DNA of 10,752 bases, taken from NCBI GenBank assembly GCA_051651645.1, contig JBOFSR010000056.1:1-10752 (forward strand), read 5' to 3'. Origin of the DNA: JBOFSR01 sp051651645 (lineage in GTDB: Bacteria > Spirochaetota > Spirochaetia > Treponematales > Treponemataceae). Shown here in pieces: positions 6,345 to 10,752 of this stretch. Both the position numbers and the translations under genes were made by a program. Positions within the stretch are counted from its first letter, which is position 1. Every line of letters begins with the position of its first letter. The notes under the pieces were generated by a model. That model was not told where the DNA came from and ran no database searches. It was given only the letters and a program-made list of their open reading frames with translations.

Positions 6345-6386
6345 CAGAAAATTATTTTATAAAATCCGTAGAAGAGGAACGTAAAC

Positions 6387-7748
6387 TTGCTAACACTCAT
6401 TTTGTTACAAAACCTTATCAAACACCTTGCAGGTTTACTTTTTTTCTTGCTTATTGGAATGCTTTGCTATAAAAGAATACCGATTTTTCGTCGTTTTTTT
6501 CTGCCGCCTTCCGTTATTGCAGGCTTTCTTGCACTTTTTTGTAATCCCTCTTTGTGGAATGTATCGAGTGGGGTTCTCAATGAATTTTATACATCATGGA
6601 GTATTTTGCCATCTGCATTCATTGTGCCAATTTTTGTTGCATCGCAATTGAATGCTCGTGTGCAACAGGTGCAATTAAAAAAAATCCCAACAATTTTGAT
6701 GTGGGGAGGGCTTTTTAGTGCATGTGGATCATCGCAAATGGTTGTGGGATTTGGCATTACACTTTTGTTTAATCGCTATTTTCCGCAAATAAATTTGTAC
6801 AATAATTTTGGCTATGAATTAAGCCAAGGATTTTCAGGTGGGCATGGAACTGCCGCAGCTGTTGCTAATTTTTTTCAAACTCTTAATTTGCCTCATTGGC
6901 AAGAAGCTCAGGGAGTCACCTCGTTTTTTGCAAGTATTGGACTTTTTTTTGGAATGATTTTTGGTATTTTTTTTGTTAATCATTACTATAAAAAAAAACG
7001 TGGGATAGATCAGACTTTAGTTTTGGATGGGCAAAATTGTTCTACTAATAAAGAAGAAAAATTAACAAATGAAAATGCTCCTGTTATTACAATCAGTATG
7101 ATTTTGTTTCTTTGCAGCCTTTCGTACTTTTTGCTTGATTATTGCAAAAACAAGAAAATAGCTTTTTTTTCTTCTATTCCTGTGTGGTTTTATGGAATTT
7201 TACTTGCTCAACTTGTTAGCGTAGCCCTGGCTTTTTTTAAAAAAAATGATTGTATTGATGAAAAAACAAAAAAACAATTCATAAGTTTTTTCTCGGATAT
7301 AATAATTATTGCAGCACTTGCAACAATGCCTATAAAAACCATTATGCAATACTTTATACCAATACTAGCAATGTCTTTGGCAGGATTTTTAATAACGTTT
7401 TTAATTAGCTTTCCTCTTATGAAATTTATTTTTGGTGCTGATAATTTTTCTTTCGAGCGTGGTATTATGAATTGGGGAGTAACGATGGGCGTAATGGTGA
7501 ATGGTTTAACGCTTTTACGAATGTGTGATCCGCAGCTTAAAACTCCTGTGTTAAATGACTTTGCCTGTGCCTTTTCGTTTATGATTGTAACAGGTTTTGC
7601 TATTGCACCGATTACCTATAATTTGCTTTCTTCAAAATCAACTATAGATAATTTTCTTTTTGCTTTGGCTACAGTCTTTTTTTATATTGCAATAGCGATT
7701 GTGGGAAAATTGTTACAAAAATGCTTTAACACAAAAAAAGCCTCTTAG
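6387..7748 (+). CDS. gltS: GltS-family sodium/glutamate-type symporter
   Basis: 453 residues, slightly longer than the roughly 400 usual for GltS (ESS family), with about ten or more membrane segments in two halves. The first half holds LPPSVIAGFLAL (39-50) and the signature GFSGGHGTAAA (148-158). The second holds GVMVNGLTLLRMCDPQLKTP (368-387), parallel to the family's GLALLRxVDP motif. Members import glutamate or related dicarboxylates with Na+. The linker around residues 200-235 is hydrophilic and longer than usual. The second-half motif reads VMVNG where GltS usually has a TVATG-like stretch, so substrate may differ. Start TTG 6387 follows GAGG (6374-6377) and an in-frame TAG at 6369 excludes anything further upstream. 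It converges on glgC, and its stop codon lies in the shared terminator stem. Confidence 0.82.
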   Translation: MLTLILLQNLIKHLAGLLFFLLIGMLCYKRIPIFRRFFLPPSVIAGFLALFCNPSLWNVSSGVLNEFYTSWSILPSAFIVPIFVASQLNARVQQVQLKKIPTILMWGGLFSACGSSQMVVGFGITLLFNRYFPQINLYNNFGYELSQGFSGGHGTAAAVANFFQTLNLPHWQEAQGVTSFFASIGLFFGMIFGIFFVNHYYKKKRGIDQTLVLDGQNCSTNKEEKLTNENAPVITISMILFLCSLSYFLLDYCKNKKIAFFSSIPVWFYGILLAQLVSVALAFFKKNDCIDEKTKKQFISFFSDIIIIAALATMPIKTIMQYFIPILAMSLAGFLITFLISFPLMKFIFGADNFSFERGIMNWGVTMGVMVNGLTLLRMCDPQLKTPVLNDFACAFSFMIVTGFAIAPITYNLLSSKSTIDNFLFALATVFFYIAIAIVGKLLQKCFNTKKAS

Positions 7749-7767
7749 AAAACTAAGAAGCTTTTTT
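7733..7767. terminator. Bidirectional terminator between the gltS-like gene and glgC
   Basis: Seven A, then GCCTCTTAG (7740-7748), loop AAAA, CTAAGAAGC (7753-7761), then six T. One mismatch lies in the stem. The A and T tracts make it work on both strands, ending both convergent genes. The left arm contains the last codons and the TAG of the gltS-like gene. Confidence 0.85.
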
Positions 7768-7775
7768 GCATACTC

Positions 7776-9044
7776 TTAAATGATTGTACCGTTTGGAATA
7801 ATTGCATTTTTTGGAATAATGATTATGCCTTCTTCTACATAATATAATCCATGATCTCCATTTTCAAGTGGCTCTCCACTGTATCCAATGGAGCAATTGT
7901 CACCAATGCGTGCATTTTTATCGATAATCGCATTCTTGATACGACAATTTTTTCCAACGCCAAGATTTGGGCGTTTCTTTGATTGATTAAGCTTAAAATC
8001 CTCTTGCGTTTCATAATAATCTGCACCCATACATACAACACCTTCAAAAACAGTACCAGACTCAATGACACTGCGAATTCCAATCACTGAATCATGAATT
8101 GTAGCCTCGTTAATAATACAGCCTTCGCTTGCTGTTGAGCGATCCATCACTGTGCGGCTCATTTTTGATGGCGGTAAATTCCTACTGTGTGTATAAATTG
8201 GATTTTCCTCATCATAAAAGTTGAACTTTGGTAGCGGTCGTGTTAAGTCAATATTTGCATCGTAAAAATTCTTAATCGTTCCAATATCCTCCCAGTAACC
8301 ATCGTACACATAGGATTTTACATGATATGACTCAAGTGACTGAGGAATAATTTCTTTGCCAAAATCTGTTGCAGTATTATTTAAAACCTCTTCCATCACT
8401 TCTGCGTTAAAAATATAAATTCCCATTGAGGCAAGAAAATCCTTATCAGAATCATCTTTCTTTGTTTTTGCGGGAATTTTCCAATCGTTGATATCAAGAG
8501 ATGGCTCAGGTTTTTCCATAAAAGCGGTAATTTTTTGATCTTCATTGATCTTCATAATTCCAAAGCCTGAAGCCTCAGAGCGATTTACCGTTGTTGTTGC
8601 AATCGATATTTCTGCATTTGACGCAATATGATCATCTAAAAAACTGCGTAAATCCATTTTATAAAGTTGATCGCCTGATAAAATAATGTAATGCGTTGGT
8701 TTTTGCGTCTTAAAATGCAAAAAGTTTTTTCGCACAGCATCGGCCGTTCCCTCATACCAGCCTGAATGGTCAAACGTTTGTTCTGCTGCAAGAATTTCTA
8801 CAAATCCGCGAGAAAAAGAATCAAAACTATACCCATGTGTGATATGCATGTGTAAAGAAGCTGAGTTAAATTGCGTTAAAATGTAGATTTGCTTAAATCC
8901 AGAATTAATACAGTTTGAAATAGGAATGTCCACAATGCGGTGTTTTCCTCCAAAGGGGACAGCGGGTTTTGAGCGCTCTTTTGTTAAAGGAAATAACCGT
9001 GTTCCTTTTCCACCACCTAAAATAATTGATAAAACTTGCGGCAT
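7776..9044 (-). CDS. glgC: Glucose-1-phosphate adenylyltransferase (ADP-glucose pyrophosphorylase), plant/cyanobacterial-like
   Basis: 422 residues. The enzyme makes ADP-glucose from glucose-1-phosphate and ATP, the committed step of bacterial glycogen synthesis. The nucleotidyltransferase domain shows GGGKGTRLFPLT (10-21), FGGKHRIVDIPISNC (31-45), WYEGTADAVRKN (96-107), catalytic SGDQLY (123-128, D125), FMEKP (175-179) with the sugar-phosphate lysine K178, and YDGYWEDIGTI (247-257). A left-handed beta-helix domain follows from about 300. Its sequence (YTHSRNLPPSKM, GADYYET, GVGKNCRIKNAIIDKNARIG) resembles the plant and cyanobacterial enzymes. K376 and K412 sit where those enzymes have their 3-phosphoglycerate activator lysines. 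ATG 9044 is preceded by AGGAG at about seven bases. It stands alone, with its own promoter and the shared terminator; no glgA or glgB is adjacent. Confidence 0.94.
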   Translation of the reverse strand: MPQVLSIILGGGKGTRLFPLTKERSKPAVPFGGKHRIVDIPISNCINSGFKQIYILTQFNSASLHMHITHGYSFDSFSRGFVEILAAEQTFDHSGWYEGTADAVRKNFLHFKTQKPTHYIILSGDQLYKMDLRSFLDDHIASNAEISIATTTVNRSEASGFGIMKINEDQKITAFMEKPEPSLDINDWKIPAKTKKDDSDKDFLASMGIYIFNAEVMEEVLNNTATDFGKEIIPQSLESYHVKSYVYDGYWEDIGTIKNFYDANIDLTRPLPKFNFYDEENPIYTHSRNLPPSKMSRTVMDRSTASEGCIINEATIHDSVIGIRSVIESGTVFEGVVCMGADYYETQEDFKLNQSKKRPNLGVGKNCRIKNAIIDKNARIGDNCSIGYSGEPLENGDHGLYYVEEGIIIIPKNAIIPNGTII

Positions 9045-9089
9045 ACATTTCTCCTATTTGCTTGTGAAAATTTTTGTTTTTGTAGGATA

Positions 9090-9118
9090 ATTATACAGCA
9101 TGTTTAGAAAAAACACAA
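9090..9118 (-). promoter_or_regulatory. Promoter for glgC
   Basis: On the minus strand TTGTGT (9118-9113), a 17-base spacer and a perfect TATAAT (9095-9090). Transcription would begin near 9083, about 39 bases before the glgC start, with the AGGAG ribosome site inside that leader. Confidence 0.6.
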
Positions 9119-9177
9119 ATTTTTTTTGATTTTTTATTTGCCTTTTTGAATTTTTTTTTGTAAAATTTGATAAGAGA

Positions 9178-9207
9178 TTTTAATCGAATGAATAATTTTG
9201 ATTAAAA
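9178..9207. repeat. Inverted repeat, possible operator, upstream of the lipoprotein gene
   Basis: TTTTAATC (9178-9185) is mirrored exactly by GATTAAAA (9200-9207) across 14 bases. It lies between the two divergent promoters, a place where a regulator could act. Being AT-only apart from one C/G pair, it may be chance. Confidence 0.35.
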
Positions 9208-9321
9208 GATGTTTTATTTTTCTAATGCTAAATTAAATGAATAATAATCTGAAGTAGTGATAAAAGTATTAAAATTTGTATAAATGGAAACGGAGTGCAA
9301 CTGTAATTTTAAAGACTTTGT

Positions 9322-9352
9322 TTGATTTGTAGTTCTGTTTATGTGATATGAC
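9322..9352 (+). promoter_or_regulatory. Weak candidate promoter for the lipoprotein gene
   Basis: An extended -10 element TGATATGAC (TG at 9344-9345, hexamer 9347-9352) lies 19 bases after TTGATT (9322-9327). The spacing is long, so the TG extension would have to carry much of the recognition. TATAAA at 9368-9373 is an alternative -10 without a good -35. Confidence 0.3.
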
Positions 9353-9403
9353 TCTTAATAATTTGAGTATAAAAAGATAAAAAAAAGTATGGAGGATTTT
9401 ACT

Positions 9404-9940
9404 ATGAAGTTAAAATCAATTTTGTTTGCAATCATTAGTATGTTTGCTTTTGTAATTGCTAGTTGTGGTAATGTGGTTACTCCAAGTAATTTTGGTGATG
9501 ATTGGATTCCTGTTGAGGCTATTACTATCAAAATGGCAGATGACGCAGTGCTTCCTGAAAATCTTACGTTCTCTATGGAAGCGACAGAGCAATCAGAGTC
9601 AGCGGGCACCTTCGATTTTAGAGAGGGTAAACTGTATCTTGATATATCGAAGGTTTTTCAGTGGTCACCGATGCTTATACAAGATGGGCAAACAACTGAG
9701 CCAAGTCCTGCGTATGTAGTTTCGTTGCTTTCTAGTGAAAGTGGGGATGATCTTTACACTTTCTATTCTGATCCAAAAGCAGAGGAGCCTGACTCCTTTA
9801 AGATTGCAAAAACTGATATAACTTTGAAGGATAGAAATGGAATGCCTGTAATAAAATTAAAAAAGGGCTTTAATTATATGATAGGTGGCGTTGAGGTTGG
9901 AGAGGTTCCTCGTGTTCTTTATCTTAAAAAAAATAGCTAG
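9404..9940 (+). CDS. Putative lipoprotein of unknown function
   Basis: 178 residues. A lipoprotein signal peptide opens the protein: MKLK, a hydrophobic core, then VIASC with the lipidated cysteine at position 21. The A-S before the cysteine is common for spirochaetal lipoboxes. The mature part is acidic and has no membrane segment; it reads as mostly beta strands, with alternating hydrophobics (GKLYLDIS, AYVVSLLSS, DLYTFYS, MPVIKLKKGFNYMIGG). It should sit anchored to a membrane surface. ATG 9404 is preferred because GGAGG lies at 9391-9395. The earlier in-frame ATG 9389 overlaps that site. It stands as a single gene between a long AT-rich upstream region and two strong hairpins. I recognise no family; role in sugar uptake with the next gene is possible but unsupported. 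Confidence 0.78.
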   Translation: MKLKSILFAIISMFAFVIASCGNVVTPSNFGDDWIPVEAITIKMADDAVLPENLTFSMEATEQSESAGTFDFREGKLYLDISKVFQWSPMLIQDGQTTEPSPAYVVSLLSSESGDDLYTFYSDPKAEEPDSFKIAKTDITLKDRNGMPVIKLKKGFNYMIGGVEVGEVPRVLYLKKNS

Positions 9941-9950
9941 ATTTTAGTTC

Positions 9951-9986
9951 AAGAAGCTCTGCATACTTTTGTGTGCAGAGCTTCTT
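9951..9986 (+). terminator. Strong 16-bp hairpin after the lipoprotein gene
   Basis: AAGAAGCTCTGCATAC (9951-9966) pairs with GTGTGCAGAGCTTCTT (9971-9986) around the tetraloop TTTT, with one G-U pair. It begins 10 bases after the stop. No U tract follows (next bases CGTGTAG), so it may protect the mRNA 3' end or act with the true terminator downstream. Confidence 0.6.
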
Positions 9987-10010
9987 CGTGTAGTGCAAAT
10001 CATAAAAAAG

Positions 10011-10027
10011 GCAGTTGTAGTGACTGC
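10011..10027 (+). repeat. Small hairpin between the two larger ones
   Basis: GCAGT (10011-10015) and ACTGC (10023-10027) pair over a seven-base loop. Together with the hairpins at 9951-9986 and 10033-10054 it makes a run of three stem-loops in about 100 bases. Confidence 0.4.
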
Positions 10028-10032
10028 TACTT

Positions 10033-10059
10033 CACTCAGAATATTTTCTGAGTGTTTTT
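10033..10059 (+). terminator. Rho-independent terminator downstream of the lipoprotein gene
   Basis: CACTCAGAA (10033-10041), loop TATT, TTCTGAGTG (10046-10054), followed by TTTTTATTTT. Perfect nine-base stem with a U tract: a textbook terminator that separates the lipoprotein from the ABC permease. Confidence 0.85.
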
Positions 10060-10135
10060 ATTTTAATGGCAAAAACTGTAACAAATCAATGTAAATATCC
10101 ATTTTATCGTATAAAAATATTTAAGATAATTTTTC

Positions 10136-10164
10136 TTGACAACTGGAAAATATGGCTATATGAT
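10136..10164 (+). promoter_or_regulatory. Sigma70-type promoter for the ABC permease gene
   Basis: TTGACA (10136-10141), exactly 17 bases, then TATGAT (10159-10164): eleven of twelve consensus positions. Transcription would begin near 10171, giving a 37-base leader. Confidence 0.7.
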
Positions 10165-10184
10165 TAATATTCTTGATTATTAAT
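10163..10184. repeat. Inverted repeat over the ABC promoter start site, possible operator
   Basis: ATTAATA (10163-10169) and TATTAAT (10178-10184) flank the predicted transcription start at about 10171, an ideal place for a repressor. The half-sites contain only A and T, so chance is a real alternative. Confidence 0.35.
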
Positions 10185-10207
10185 TTAGTCCGTAAAGGAG
10201 TTTTGGT

Positions 10208-10752
10208 TTGAAGAAAAATAATCTTATTAATGCACTTTTTGTTTTGCCGTGCTTGCTTTCATTTATTATGATTATTGCAATCCCATTTTTTTTTGGTTTG
10301 TATTATTCGATGACTGACTGGAATGGGGTAAGCAATGATATCAACTTTGTTGGCTTTGCTAATTTTAAGAATTTATTTTCTTCAAAGGATTTTACGTTTT
10401 CCTTTTTAATTACCATTGCGTTTACCCTTATTAATATTATTTTTGTAAATGTTGCAAGTTTTTTGCTTTCATTGCTTGTAACGAGTAAGGTTCGTTTTAG
10501 AAACTTTTATCGTGCAGGTTTTTTTGTTCCCTATCTTATTGGAGGAATTGTACTCGGTTATATTTGGCAGTTTATTTTTAATCAAGCCATTGTCGCTGTT
10601 GGAAATAATTTTAATATTCCTTTTTTACAAAAATCATTTTTAAGCTCTCCGACGGCTGTTATTTGGATTATGTCGTTGGTAAATACATGGCAGTATGCAG
10701 GGTATATCATGCTTATCTATGTAGCGTCAATTCAAAGTATTCCGTCTGCATT
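10208..10752 (+). CDS. Sugar-type ABC transporter permease, N-terminal part (runs off right edge)
   Basis: 181 residues are visible, starting MKKNNLINALFVLPCLLSF. This is the MalF/UgpA type of binding-protein-dependent permease for mono- or oligosaccharides or polyols. Membrane segments lie at about 8-33, 65-90, 105-125 and 150-175. Typical landmarks are YYSMTDWNG (32-40) after the first segment, FVGFANFKNLF, and YRAGFFVPYLIGGIVLGYIWQF, the start of the permease domain. The conserved EAA loop that meets the ATPase begins just past the edge (QSIPSA is the lead-in). TTG 10208 is the start: GGAG at 10197-10200, seven bases away. A second permease and a solute-binding protein are expected downstream. 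The preceding gene is separated by a terminator, so this is the first gene of its operon. Confidence 0.88.
   Translation, partial: MKKNNLINALFVLPCLLSFIMIIAIPFFFGLYYSMTDWNGVSNDINFVGFANFKNLFSSKDFTFSFLITIAFTLINIIFVNVASFLLSLLVTSKVRFRNFYRAGFFVPYLIGGIVLGYIWQFIFNQAIVAVGNNFNIPFLQKSFLSSPTAVIWIMSLVNTWQYAGYIMLIYVASIQSIPSA

Larger units (their letters stand above)
9045..9403. other. Long AT-rich intergenic region between glgC and the lipoprotein gene
   Basis: This 359-base divergent region holds the glgC promoter at its left end, long T tracts at 9119-9160, an inverted repeat at 9178-9207, and a ten-base direct repeat AATGAATAAT (9187-9196 and 9236-9245). A 13-codon frame starting at ATG 9283 has no ribosome site and is not supported. 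A possible extended -10 promoter lies near 9347. I see no RNA gene and no coding potential. The length and AT tracts suggest an upstream regulatory region for one or both flanking genes. Confidence 0.45.

Noticed and set aside
6274..6350. AAAAGGGAGTAGCC resembling the opening of a yybP-ykoY (manganese) riboswitch
   Set aside because: The rest of that aptamer is not seen, the predicted promoter lies downstream of it, and the following gene is a carboxylate carrier.
6215..6472. 85-codon plus-strand frame before the gltS-like gene
   Set aside because: It overlaps the gltS start in another frame, has no ribosome site, and its composition is that of non-coding AT-rich DNA.
9283..9324. 13-codon cysteine-containing frame in the long intergenic gap
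   Set aside because: There is no Shine-Dalgarno upstream and such short frames are expected by chance.

Overview
The window looks like a chromosomal segment of an AT-rich spirochaete, most likely a Treponema-type host-associated species. The grounds are the low G+C with long T and A tracts, a spirochaete-style lipobox lipoprotein, a P-loop/Asp23-like protein, a degenerate-peptidase TPR protein, the rpmF-acpP-rnc order, and frequent TTG starts. This placement is an inference from gene content; no rRNA or tRNA gene is present to fix it. I see no insertion sequence, CRISPR array, tRNA or prophage, and composition is even from end to end.

Layout. Bases 1-344 (minus) hold the N-terminal third of a hydroxyethylthiazole kinase (thiM), which runs off the left edge. 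A divergent plus-strand block follows: a P-loop ATPase joined to an Asp23/Gls24-like domain (574-1455), an exported TPR protein with a dead peptidase-MA-like core (1529-2686), ribosomal protein L32 (2890-3078), acyl carrier protein (3201-3437) and RNase III (3517-4236). Facing it on the minus strand is a two-gene unit: an ArsP/YraQ-type permease (5196-6134) followed 11 bases later by an exported M15 zinc peptidase (4303-5184). Next come a GltS-family Na+/carboxylate symporter (6387-7748, plus) and a plant/cyanobacterial-like ADP-glucose pyrophosphorylase glgC (7776-9044, minus), which converge on a shared bidirectional terminator. The right end has an orphan lipoprotein (9404-9940, plus), two strong hairpins, and the start of a sugar-type ABC transporter permease (10208 onward) with its own consensus promoter.

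How the genes fit together. rpmF, acpP and rnc form the familiar housekeeping cluster of ribosome, fatty-acid and RNA-processing genes. glgC would commit glucose-1-phosphate to glycogen, and the sugar-type ABC permease would supply carbohydrate, though nothing in the sequence ties the two together. The M15 peptidase acts outside the cytoplasmic membrane, probably on cell-wall peptides. No coherent new multi-gene defence or mobile system is visible. The least described items are the P-loop/Asp23-like fusion with its ambiguous start, the pseudo-peptidase TPR protein, the permease/peptidase pair, and the orphan lipoprotein with its tandem 3' hairpins.
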